Below, in pieces: positions 11,206 to 22,760 of a stretch of 64,000 bases of DNA. The notes under the pieces are model-generated. The model saw nothing but the letters and a program-made list of their open reading frames with translations, searched no databases and was not told the DNA's origin. A program made the position numbers and the translations under genes. How positions within the stretch are numbered: the stretch's first letter is position 1; every line of letters starts with the position of its first letter. Source of the DNA: Pempheris klunzingeri. Taxonomy: Eukaryota > Chordata > Actinopteri > Acropomatiformes > Pempheridae. The stretch spans positions 14,201,288 to 14,265,287 of the forward strand of contig NC_092020.1 of the NCBI RefSeq assembly GCF_042242105.1, read 5' to 3'.

Positions 11206-12624
11206 TTCGCTCCCCTTTTCCGTGGCTGCTCATCTTCATGCAACATACCCATTCACAATCACAACATTGTATCTGTAACAAGATGAAAAAAAAACTGCAA
11301 CAAGGCTCCACGTCACTAAAACAATAGCCGTGACTTGTAGTACTGAAAGAGGATTCCTAATGTTTTGGGTAGTTAAAGCTGGCTTATTCACATGAGCTGG
11401 GATGAGTGTGTATGTGGATTTTGGGGTTGATCTATGTGTAGGCCCTTGTACTTACATCCCTGGAGACCCCTGCCACCTGAATTATGGAAACATGTGCATT
11501 GTAACAAGAGGCTATCTGCATTTCCAAGAAATAGACACCAAGGCTGGTGCCCGACCAGATGTTGTGTCTGTCCAAGTGCCCATCAGCACACATACAGTAT
11601 GAGATGGTACGATACGCATCCATCTCAAATGCAGACATGGGTACACAAATTTATAAAAGGTATTTAGAAGATTTAAAGGTTGAATGATTAGAAAAATGTA
11701 CATAAAGAAGCAGACCAAACAGAATTATTTCACCTCAGCATGCACAAACCACCTATCAAACAGCCACATTACATTTAGCAAATTTTTTGAGGCCTTTAAG
11801 CACCTTAACAGGCGATTATTTAAATTGATTGCAAATATGAACTTTGCATACTGAAGCCTCTCTTTTGGCACTGCAACTAAATATCAGATGATTCATTATC
11901 TTGTTAACAAAGTCTTGTCAGACCTTTCCTGTCCCAAGTGACACCCACATTGTGTCTGATTCATACATTTCTACTCATAACAAGCACACTGCATTTAACA
12001 GCTTGGATTTGAAGATGGATAAAACTGTGGCATTTAATGGCCAGCTGATATTGAGATTCTGGGAATGGACAACCACTGACTGTTTTACTGTTCAGTCTCA
12101 AGTTTTGATAGAATAAAAGTGTAAGTAAATGTATGTATGTATGTAAATATCTCAATTAGGTGACTTGTGACACAGCCCAGGTTCGAGAAAGTGCATCAAA
12201 AAACTCTCATTAACAAAGTTAATTTTTGTATTCAAGGAGTTACTCCCCTGTTGACCCTGATGTACCCAGTGGGCAGAAACACACTGTCTACACACAAGGT
12301 CTTCAGCTTTGTGTGTGAGGGTGTTTGTGCATGTGAGTGGGGGTTATGGACGGAGTCAACAACACGTTTTTTTTTTAGGATCAGGACAGATTCTTTGAAC
12401 ATGTTGTGTTTACACCAGTTCAAATGTCAGTGTCCCCATGATTCACTTAGACACAGCAGGCTAGTGAGGGGAGGGGAGTGGATCAGGCAGTGGAGATGTG
12501 TTAGTGGATGTTGTTACTTACATTGGTGCATTTTCTCTGCTAATGCATTTGGAAGGAACATAATTACACTATACACACACACACACTCCCACAGCCTCCC
12601 TGAGCTGAGGATGAAGTGTGTTTG

Positions 12625-12790
12625 GTGAGCTGGCTGCCTCCCCCAGTTATTCCGGGGCCAAGAACAGTGTGAATACATTACATGCACGCACGCACACACG
12701 CGACCTTATCTGTCCTACAGCCATGTAATGCCTGATCAGTGAGCTGTCTGCCTCCCCAAGTAACTCCACCACAGCCAAGAATCAGTGTGA
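12625..12790 (+). repeat. Diverged direct duplication, ~50-bp units
   Basis: Unit 1 (12625-12672) and unit 2 (12739-12790) share GTGAGCTG, CTGCCTCCCC, AGTTATTCC/AGTAACTCC, GCCAAGAA and CAGTGTGA in the same order, separated by 66 bp. The mismatches suggest an old duplication. Function unknown. Confidence 0.6.
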
Positions 12791-14061
12791 TCCCAGACGC
12801 CTAACTTGTGCCCCGCGCTGTGCTCACAGCTTGGAGATACAGATGACCTTCCAGGGAGCAGGTTGTTGTGAGTGTGTGTTCACTGGGGAACAGATGATGT
12901 GCATCATGGTGGACCTGGTCTTGACCTTTGTCACGAAGGGAGGACTCAGTAGTGAGTAAACCCAGCCCACCCTGCCCTGACACGGTTAATTTCACATGCA
13001 GAAGACCTCCATGTACCGTGCCATCCCACGTCCCGTCCGCGTGCTGCACAATGTTTTCTCCACCAAATCATTTGCACTGCAGCCAACGTATAATTAGAGC
13101 GGACCTGTGACTTATTCAACCAGTTAGTGTCATTCACTGTCGGTGTCAGCGCATCGACAGCATCCTCCTTCACATCCTCCATGCACAGAAAGACCATTAC
13201 CTCTCTCTATCACATCATCTACAGGAAGATATGATTGAATTCCTTTACTATAATAAATATAGGACGACAATATTAATCATAGGCGATCTGTGTCCCTGCA
13301 TGTACGCGCAGTATGTGTTGTCCCACGTGTCACTTCTCCGCCAGAGTCCATATGCTGCGTGAGATCACTTCTCTCCACCGCTGGGTCTCCCTTTCACGTT
13401 CATCTGTTGTTCTGAATTGTAGGTGGCTCTCGGCTCCTCTCCAAACTGGCCTACACGAAATGAGCCAGATGATTTTTGGCTTTAATGCCAAGTTATTTTT
13501 CCCACCTCCTCCTCCATCCCCCCTGTGAGCGCATGTGCCACGGTGGAACCACACAAACACAAACGCTCTTGATAATCACTAGTCATGCAGTAAATATTCG
13601 TACTTGTTGCCAGAAACACAGAGAACCTCGATCCCACCTCCAGTCCATCACCACCACCAGTCGGCTGCAGCCCACACTGCGTTTTGTTTTAAACGACGCA
13701 CGGAAGAGTTGCTTTATCACATTAAAAGTGAATTCAGGGTACATCTTGGGATACTTTGCACATGTTCAGGCAAAAAAACCAAAAGAAAACATGTCATAAA
13801 ATGTAAAAGACTATGTAAAAAACTGCGCTTTATTGTGACTTTAATTACATCATCACCCATCATAGTTAATAATCAATTAACTTTCTTTTGACAGACAGTG
13901 ATGCGTTGCTTCTTTAGGTAATGCCACAGTGAAGGCAGCGACAAATCCCGCCTTGCCACTGCCTTTCTTGTCGCTTCCTCCGGTGACTCTTACCCCTCCT
14001 CCTGCGCTGACGTACGAGGACCTCCGCTGCCCACGACTGTGGGCGATGGATCGGCTGCGGG

Positions 14062-14067
14062 TATAAA
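14062..14067 (+). promoter_or_regulatory. rtn4rl2: TATA box of rtn4rl2
   Basis: TATAAA in a GC-rich setting (GCGGGTATAAACAGC) lies 138 bp before the rtn4rl2 ATG. Transcription would start near 14092-14098, giving a 5' UTR of about 110 nt without an intron. Confidence 0.6.
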
Positions 14068-14204
14068 CAGCTCCCCGGGACTCCTGATCGTCACTGCCTC
14101 AACCAGCAGCAACTCGGCCACCAGAGCTGAACCCCAGCAGAGATAGCAGCAAGCAAGGCACTTCCTCGCCGCGCAGGCTAACTCGCATTCGGCTTTGGTT
14201 CGAG

Positions 14205-17200
14205 ATGGAGGCCCGTTGGATTCGTCGCTCCAGCGCCCACAACTTTAAGAGTGAGTAGCTCTTCGCCATGCACCTGCAGCTTGAATGCACTGAGAGTTTT
14301 TGATTGTTTACAATGCGCTTCTGTGATTGCGGCTTGTCACTTAGTGGCACTTCTTAAAATTTAAACAAGTGATTTGAGGAATAATTATATTTAAACATGA
14401 AAATCACGCTGGTATTTCCTCTTGTGTCTGTGGAAAACAGCTGAATTTATGTACTTCATTTTGCTTCATTTTTGCATGTATGTTAAATTGTTTACCAAGA
14501 CGTATAGATTGTTCATCATCAGTTTAAATCGTCTTTGTCAATTATGGATGTTAGGAATTTAGAGGAATGTAGCATACAGAGGGAGCCAGAGTGCGCGCGT
14601 TTGGGGCACAGATTTGTCAGTAAAAGCTGTAGAAGAAATTTGTGTGAATTTATATGATATGAATTGTCATTTACAATGCGTGATCAAAGTCGGTTTATAT
14701 GTTTTAACTCCCCTGTAAAATTGACCAAAACGTCCTTATCCAGCCTCTCCACACCTCCTTTACGCATGGAGTGCTGCAGATATGATTTACGCGCACATGA
14801 TTCTGAACTTTATTCCTCATGTCATGTAGACTTTGGGGTAAATATGACTTGCGAACCCCCCATGAAGCTGTCTCATTCAGCTTCAAAGCTCAACTTCTCT
14901 CTCACCGTCCAGCGCAGCTAATAGTCCAACTTGTTAAGAGGTCAAGAGGTGAGCCGCTGGAAAATCTTGCGCACAACAGATGAATGGGACCCTCATTATT
15001 ATTTCAAGCATGTACTTTTCCCGCGGTGGCCACTTTTGTGCACCGTTATCCGAGCTGTGCCAAGAAGCTGTTGCAATATTGATAAGGATCGAAACTGATC
15101 TGGGTTTGGTTGCTGGTTTTACGCGTGCCCTCTGCGTGACAAACCTCTCAGCGGAAGCATCCTTTTGATACCCTGAGAACTAGGAAACCAGGTTGATTTA
15201 ATACACACACGCACGTGTGATTCGGGGGTTTTGTCTCTTAATGGTTTAGGTCTCTTAAAGGTCTTAATGGTAGATTTGTGATGATTTTTCTATTCTAAAT
15301 TGTTGAAATCCAGTGATATGAACCTTGTTACAACAGCCATGGAGACCTATGTAAAGTGATCTGGAGGATATGAATGGGTGAATGATTTCTGTAATGTAAG
15401 CTGGTGAATTATATATGAGCTCCAAAGTTCTGGGAGCCATCAACAAGTCAGGGGTGAGAGCACAGCAGTGTTAAAAGAATCACTGACAACAGCTGCAGGT
15501 TTGACAGACAGACAGCAAAGAAATATTGGTGCCAAAAGCTGAAATCAGTCACTCTTTCTTTGTCTGTCTCTCTTTCACAGCGTGCATGCTTGCAGGACTA
15601 ACTTGAGAGTTAACCTCTGTCTCTCTGCTTCCCTCCAGGTGGACTGTGTCTGTGGTTGGTTCTGTGGCTGGTGGTGGTGAAGCCGGGTGGAGTCACAGCA
15701 TGCCCCAGGCTGTGTGTGTGTTACCCCACGCCCATGACGGTCAGCTGCCAGTCCCAGAACATCACCATAGTTCCGGCTGGTGTGCCGTATGACTCACAGC
15801 GTGTTTTCCTGCAGAACAACCGCATCACAGAGCTTCGCGCAGACTCTTTTGGTTTTGAGACACAGGTAAAAATGTGTATTTTTGCATTAATTGAATTTTG
15901 AAGCAATATTTGCAGCCATTCTTAATAGAGTTTTATGTCTCCTTTCTCATCCCATTATTGTCTCTTGGTTCTGTGCAGGTGCTTTGGTTATATGGCAACA
16001 ACATCACATGGATCGAGGCCGGGGCCTTCAGTAACCTCAGGGTGCTGGAGGAGCTGGATCTGGGTGATAACCCGCTGCAGCGCCTGGAAGGTGGAGCGTT
16101 CAGGGGCTTGGAGAAGCTGCAGAGCCTGCACATGCATCGCTGCAAGCTGGCCGGTCTCCCCCATGACCTCTTCCACAAGCTATACAGCCTGCAGTTCCTC
16201 TACCTGCAGGTAAAGCCAACATACACACACACACACTCCTAAAAACACACATGCAAAGATACTTGACACTCATGCATGAGCATGTAAACATGATGCTTGC
16301 AGAAAGACACACTTTGAGAGTAGAGTTGGTTTATGGACAAATCAGTCACCCTATAGTTGCCAACATGAAGGCTGCACACCCACACACATAGAAACACGTT
16401 TCTACTGTGCATGTTGAAGGATTGTTTTGAGTAGGTTCAGTGAGTTGCACACAGTCTCAAAGATACAAACGGAGAATCTATATAAGTAAATATGAAAATA
16501 CTCATAAGATCTAGAAACACAGTAGCACACCTCAGCAGGAAAATAAGCACTAATCAACAGTTGGAAACTAAATTTAAATCATATTATGAATCAAACACAA
16601 CTGATTGCCCTCAGATGGATTGTAGTGAAGAAATTACACAGAATGATCAGGCTTAGTGAAGTGAGTGACCACAAAACTGCCTAGGCACATATAACTGAAT
16701 ACACATAAGGGAGCATGTGCCCACACACTTCATCTCAGCAGCAGTTCTAGCTTCAAGTCATATGTAACAGAATGAGCAAACACAACTAGGCACAAGGTAG
16801 AGGCAGATCTTACCAGTGAAAATAAAACCAAGACATACTCATGTCTTTAAGTAAACCTGCAGCCTAATGACTATAATTATTAAACAGTGCAACATTTCAC
16901 CTCAACGTCAGGCTACAATACAGAGGGAAAGCTCCATACATGCACCTTTGAAGTTCAGCATACAATTGGATAAATACTGTCTTATATTTAAGATAAGTAC
17001 TGAGGAATAATTTACAGGACAATGAAAAATACTTAACTCTGAGTTTGATATATAAAGTGCCTGAAAAGCAACACAGAGCAGTTGCAGTTTTGTCACACAT
17101 GTTCACACATTTAATTTTTCCCATTTGGATTGATTTCCTACTTTTAAGGCAGTCATTCATTTCACTACAGTATGGAAATTAGCTCACAGACATTTTTCAA

Positions 17201-18396
17201 GATGTCACTTGTATTTTTGCCAAAGTTGTTGTCAGCTTTTTGGCAGATGACAGTGAGATCTCTGCTGTTGGAGAGTCCTTGAATCCATCCCTGCCAGTAA
17301 AAAAATCACTCCCACATTCTCTGTGGTTCCAGGTGGTAGAGGTCACTTCTCACCACTGTAAAGCTACTTTCAAATAGGAAGTTCTCCAAGTGTGCATGTA
17401 TGACACATCAAACTGTAAAGCACCTAAGATCTAACTCTATTTTCAACTACAGCAGCCAAGCAGCCTTAATTTTGCCACATGCTTTTCCGCAGCATTAAAT
17501 CTTGTATTTTGGTTTTGCTGCAGGAGAATCAGCTCCACTTTCTGCAGGACGACCTGTTCTCAGATCTGGTCAACCTCACACATCTCTTCCTGCATGGAAA
17601 CCGCATCCGTGCCCTCTCTGAGAATGTGTTCAGAGGCCTGGTCAACCTGGACCGCCTTCTTATCCATGACAACCGCATCAGGCAGGTCAACCGTCGGGCT
17701 TTCCGTGACCTGGGGCGCCTGACTATCCTTTACCTGTTCAACAACTCCCTGGCCGAGCTGCCCGGTCAGGTCATGAGAGACACCCAAGGTATCCAGTTCC
17801 TCCGCCTCAATGGTAACCCGTGGTCCTGCGGCTGTGAGGCTCGCCCCCTCTGGGAGTGGTTCCGCAAGGCCCGCATCTCCTCCTCTGAGCTCATGTGCAC
17901 CTCCCCATCCCAACGTCGTGGTCAGGACCTCCGATTCCTCCGGGAGCTGGACTTCGCCCTCTGCCCCCTGCCTGACCCTGGCTCTCTGGCTGGGAGCACC
18001 ACAACCACCTTCAGCACCAAGACCCGCTGGTGGTTCTCCAAGCACAAGCCTGCATCGTCATCCAAGGCCTCATACCAGAAGAGCACAGAAACGGTGAAGG
18101 CCTTCCCCTTCTCCGCCGTCAAGCCTCAGTACCTCCCTAAAACCCCCACCGAAACCATCTCCTCCAAGTATGAACTGTCAGCGGACGAGGTGGCACTCCC
18201 CAAGCTGGACCCAGAAGAGTACTGGGCCAACTACGGCAACGAAGACGCCTCCATCCGCTGCTTTGAGCTGGAATGCCCGCCAGGCTATGACAACCCAGCC
18301 TTCTCCTCAGCCTCCTCCCTACCCAGCATCCCATCACTCCTTTGCCTCCTCTCCCTCTCCGTAGTCACAGTCTCGCTTCATTTCCTTTTTGGCTGA
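14205..18396 (+). CDS. rtn4rl2: Rtn4rl2, reticulon-4 (Nogo) receptor-like 2, 4 coding exons
   Basis: GPI-anchored leucine-rich-repeat protein of the Nogo-receptor family on neuronal surfaces. Exons: 14205-14250, 15639-15865, 15979-16209, 17524-18396; 1377 nt, 458 aa (human 420). A hydrophobic signal segment (GLCLWLVLWLVVV) spans about residues 17-38 and is split from the start codon by intron 1. The cysteine-rich LRR N-cap follows (CPRLCVCYPTPMTVSC). The LRRs share EELDLGDNPLQ, LQFLYLQEN, LHFLQDDLF, HLFLHGNR and LTILYLFNNSL with human RTN4RL2. The LRR C-cap starts near residue 266 (NPWSCGCEARPLWEW). A Ser/Thr/Pro-rich stalk and a hydrophobic C-terminus (LLCLLSLSVVTVSLHFLFG) fit GPI attachment. 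The match is closer to RTN4RL2 than to RTN4R or RTN4RL1. Neighbour slc43a3 supports orthology. Confidence 0.95.
14251..15638 (+). other. rtn4rl2 intron 1 (1.4 kb)
   Basis: Sequence with no visible gene and no repeat that I recognise. A first intron just after a short first exon is a plausible place for regulatory elements, but nothing specific can be supported. Confidence 0.6.
16210..17523 (+). other. rtn4rl2 intron 3 (1.3 kb)
   Basis: Non-coding. A short CA repeat (16223-16237) begins 13 bases downstream of the exon 3 donor. No other feature is seen. Confidence 0.6.
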
Positions 18397-18880
18397 ACTC
18401 TCCTCTCCTCCACACCCCTTTCTTCTCCTCTAATTTCTCCCCTGCTCTTTCCAACTCTAACAAAAAGCCTGGATCTCGATTCCTTTCAGTTACCTCCTCG
18501 ATTTGCAGGGGGTGCTACGCTGATGCGGGAGACAGGTGAGGCAGCAGGGAGCTGTTGTAAAGAACGCAGATCAGTTTAGTTGATGTAGAGAAGGACAGGA
18601 TTTCAATGTTGAAGTAGCTGCTGCTTATTAGTACAGCCTTTAAAAAGCAGGGACCACATCATGGAAACTGACTGATAGTGACAGTACGAAGGCAGAAACC
18701 TACAACAACATTATGAAATGATAGAGACGCTGCATGCAGACAGGTGGTGGTGTCTCCAGATGTTTTTTGATATCACAGGTGTAAACAACGCAGGCGTTGT
18801 GACTGTTTTCTATATCAACTAGTGCTCACCATCCAATCATTGCAAACATTGTCTCCCACTAATTTCTTTCTTTCATCATG

Positions 18881-18886
18881 AATAAA
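18881..18886 (+). terminator. rtn4rl2: Candidate rtn4rl2 polyadenylation signal
   Basis: AATAAA (18881-18886), 485 nt after the stop codon, is the first canonical hexamer. A longer 3' UTR ending further downstream cannot be excluded. Confidence 0.45.
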
Positions 18887-21800
18887 AGTGGTGATTACTG
18901 CTAGGTTATTTGACACTTCCAGAAGTAGGAGAAAGGTGTGGATTAGCACAGAACTACAGGGAGAAGTGGAAGGAAAATTGATGCAGTGTGAGCAGAGTGA
19001 GCTTCAGATGTTAATCTTAAAACACAAAAGGATGAGAGGATCATTAGATCTACAGCTAAAAGTGACTCTCCTCTCTACTTCAGATTTAAAAAATCCTGTG
19101 TGATACCAGAGATACCAGCAAACCACCACCTACACTTGTACATATCACACACCATTGCTGTACATACAGCCATCACAAACTGCTCTGTATTTATACTAGC
19201 TGGATTTTCACTTTTCTTTTTAGTACCATTAATAAATGACAGCTTGTGGTGATAGAGGAGATACTTAGTTTGTAAATCGTAGGCAATCAAATTAAATATG
19301 GAAACTCCTTTTCGCCCCTTGTGTTTTCCAGTCTTGTCTCTCCCCCTCTGAGATGGCAAATGGAAAATTTAAAGATTTGATGAGATTAAACATATTAGTA
19401 CTCATTTTCAAAATAAGCAGAGAAATTGTTTCTCTCTACCAAAAAGGGCACATCTTGCACAGCATATTCTGATTTTTGTGTGTTTGATTCTTTATTTGTT
19501 TTGAGTGACTAATAACCAAAGTCCTGCGAAGACCAGATTCATTTGGCCTCTTCTTAAAACGAGTGCATGTGTGTATATTCCTGTTCTCCCCTTAGGAACA
19601 TGACCCCTGGCTATCTCTCTCTCTCTGTCTGTTAGTCTGGTTGTCTAAACTGACACAGAACAAGCTTAAAAACAACACCAGGCTGAATCCTACACAGCCC
19701 TTTGTGCTGTTTGAAGCCTCAGGCCTCTGTTCAGGTGGCTCATGTGACATTACACTTTAACCTGCAATTGATCTCCATCAGTGTGACTGTGAGTATGTGT
19801 ATGAGGAAAAAGTCCTTTATGCACAGATAAACTATCATGTCTGAAGGATCCAGAACTATGTCATAACTGTATTGTTTTAGAAATGGATGGGAATCTCTAT
19901 ATCATTTTTTAAATTATTATTTTCTGAACAAGTTTGGTAAATCCAAGGGTTTCATCTGAATTCAGTGAAATATATCTTTGTATTTTATGGTACCACAGAC
20001 CTTAATCAGTCCATGAATACAATCAAACTGTATTACATAAAACCATCTGTCCCATATTAAAGCTGTACTTTATAAGAGAACCTTCCTGACTCCGCTGTGT
20101 GTTTTAAGAAAATGGAATGGGTATTTAATCAGCAATCTATTCAACACAATGCCAGTCCAACCTGATCTGCATTAATTCATGGGGGGCCGTATGCTTCTGG
20201 CCAACTCCATATGTTAATAAGTCCACATCAATCAACCTGAACCATGACTGTGAGTTTCTGCATAAAACATGAAAGATACCGTGACGCTGTTAGATTCTGT
20301 ATTTTTCAATGGAAAAACTAGTTGGGAAAGTGTTTCGCTTTATTAGAAAATAAAGACAGAAACAAACAGACAAACAGTGTGTGGGAGTTTCTTTGTTGTT
20401 TCACTGCTGTCTTTGGTTGCTAAGGATGCCACAAGGGAACACAAAAGAGGCTTAAGTTAATGAGCTAACAAACAAACAATGTATACAGATAATAATAGAT
20501 ACTAGAAACATTGACTTCGTCATAAATTTGGTTTGAGTATCAAAGCACTAAGATGCCTGTAGACTGGTGTTGCAACAACTTATTCACCTCTTGAATCAAT
20601 ACCTTACTGAGTAGAATATGTATTACATTACATGTTGCACCATAAAGTAAGAGACTTATTGGTACGACTGTGATTGGCATCATCAGAGCTGTCTTTCATG
20701 TTGACATTTGATAACCTTGGCATCCTTGGGCAAATAAGTCAACAGTATGGAAAAAAATTTAAAAGAGAATTATATCATAGTACTCCTGTCTAATAAATCC
20801 ATGTAACAGTGTGAGGGAGATGGGTGAATGTCACCAATCACAACTGTCTTCACTCCTCAACCCAATCACTTTTCTCACCATATGCAGAAGGCAGTTATAT
20901 TTGGCCATGTTATACAGAGTGATGGGTAATGAGTGCATGAGCTGTCGAGGTTGGTGTGTGTGCATGTGCGTGAGTATGTGCGTGTGTCTGTGTGGGTTGA
21001 GTGAGGGATATGGAGTGAGTTAATGGTGTGGTATGATTCAGGGAAGGGGCAGAATGGGGAAAACGGCAGGATAAAAATGTGTCGATGTGTCCTGGAATCA
21101 GGACACCCCCTCAACAGATTAACTCTCACCATGGTAATGATGGTGATGCATACCGTTATGCATGTGTTTGCGAGTGTAAGGACACATGCGCAGAGTTACA
21201 TGTGCAAATACACAATGATTAACACACAAAAGCAAATTATAAAGTTCAGATAAGTTTGGCTGAGCAGCCTTTTACTCTTTTTTGTCTTTCAGTTCACAAA
21301 TTATTCATTACTTTCACACCTTACTTTGCTCTCACCTTTCCCTCTTCCTCTTTTCTCTCCTCTATTTTCTCCTCTCTGTGACGAAAGCTTCCTCACTCCT
21401 ATCCAGTCATAGTTTACAGTAGATAAATCATCATCAACCCACATTAATGGTCTTAAGGGCAAATCTGTTTCAGAACTTTTAATTTCCTCTGCTCTACATT
21501 TTCCAGTCAAATTTAACAACACATTTTGACCACAAAGCAGCTTTATGCAATTCTGAGGGTGCACTGCTCTGTGACAACATCCTGCTATAATCCATAGAGC
21601 AGACTTTAGTATAAACTTGGGTGTGCCACTATTGTTTATAAACCAAATGGAACTTGTTGAAATCTAAGACTCAACATGATATGGATCATGAGTTGGGTTA
21701 TGGTCTTTTATGAAAGGTTTGAAAGGTTTGAGAGCAAGAAGAGTAAGAATCTCACTTAAAAAGATCAAAATAGAAAATAAACAATCATGCAAAGGGCTCA

Positions 21801-21889
21801 GTGAGGCTCTACTGGTACTGGGTACAGTGGTGTTCACTGATTAATTTGGCAAATTCAAATCTGATGATCTTACAAGAAAAGATTGATCA

Positions 21890-21965
21890 TGAGAGGGATC
21901 TCAATGTGTGTTGCAAATTTCATAGCAATTCACCTAATAAATGTTGAAACATCTGGATCTGGATG
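21890..21965. repeat. Interspersed repeat relic
   Basis: GTGTTGCAAATTTCATAGCA, then ATTCACCTAATAAATGTTGA, then GAAACATCTGGATCTGGATG recalls the fish repeat 'GCAAAATTTCATGGCAATCC...ATAGTTGTTGAGACATTTCAGTCTGGA'. Recognition from memory only. Confidence 0.4.
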
Positions 21966-22083
21966 GAGTCTGGATGGATGAAGGAAACGTGGGCAAACCA
22001 AAGACCAAAAACACTGTTTTATACCACCACACATTATGATGTAAGGCAATCCAAGGGTGGAGTTTGCTTTTGATGTCAGGGTG

Positions 22084-22170
22084 TTCGTGCTTTAAAGGAG
22101 CACCTTGACATTTTGAGGAATGCTGTCCCAGCCGGGAGTGAGATGAGAAGATTCATACGACTCAAACAGC
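22084..22170. repeat. Interspersed repeat relic
   Basis: ACATTTTGAGGAATGCTGTC followed by GGGAGTGAGATGAGAAGATT resembles the percomorph repeat 'ACATTTTGGGAAATACGCTT...GAGAGTTAGATGAGAAGATC'. Only a short piece remains. Confidence 0.4.
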
Positions 22171-22722
22171 AAGCAAATTTCTTTTGAGATCAAGAGCATG
22201 TCTTCTGGCAGCTCAGCCTTCCAACAATGGTGAAAAAACATCAGTGGGTTTAGTTAAATTTTCAAAGAACATTCATTGTAAAACAGCAGAAATATCTTTG
22301 AACTTCTTTCTGTAAAAAGACATTTAATATGGGTCATAATCTCACTGTGCAGATGACAGAAATGCACATCAAAAACTTAAATCGTGACTGATGTGATTAC
22401 CATTTCCATATCCCCAAGTTGCGTTTTCATGGCAGAGCTGTAGGTGTTCACCCTCTATGCCTGAAAGCAGCTGCCTGGGTGGTCATGGGACACATTTACT
22501 GTTTTTCTGCTGCAGGGACACAACCAGGCCATTAGCAGAGAAAATGTCTCTGAAGTCGTCAGACTTTGATGATGTGCACTTATCACACACTCTGCCCACT
22601 CATTCTCCCCCAACTCTCTATCCTATTTGTCTTGCCTCTGCCTTCCTTCTTTCCTTTTGTGTTTGCCTGCCTTTCATATGCTGTCACTCAGTCTTTGTCT
22701 GAACTCTTATCACTCCAGCACT

Positions 22723-22760
22723 TCTCTCTCTCTCTCTCTCTCTCCCTCTCTCTGCCTCTC
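22723..22760. repeat. (CT)n microsatellite
   Basis: An imperfect CT run in intergenic DNA. It produces long serine/leucine-rich spurious ORFs in all plus frames. Confidence 0.8.

Larger units (their letters stand above)
8262..14061. other. slc43a3-rtn4rl2 intergenic region, no gene seen
   Basis: 5.8 kb without a supportable gene. It contains several repeat relics (8697-8880, 10096-10585, 10690-11205), a TG/CG microsatellite (9584-9610), a diverged short duplication (12625-12790) and, near 12880-13150, a less repetitive, GC-richer stretch that could hold regulatory sequence for rtn4rl2. The ORFs here are low-complexity or repeat-derived. Confidence 0.7.

Noticed and set aside
12167-12628. 153-codon plus-strand ORF upstream of rtn4rl2
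   Set aside because: Composition is Cys/His/Ser-rich from TG/CA runs. There is no recognisable domain and no splice or promoter context, and it overlaps the diverged duplication region.
17560-18045. 161-codon minus-strand ORF
   Set aside because: Exact antisense shadow of the GC-rich rtn4rl2 exon 4; codon pattern belongs to the plus strand.
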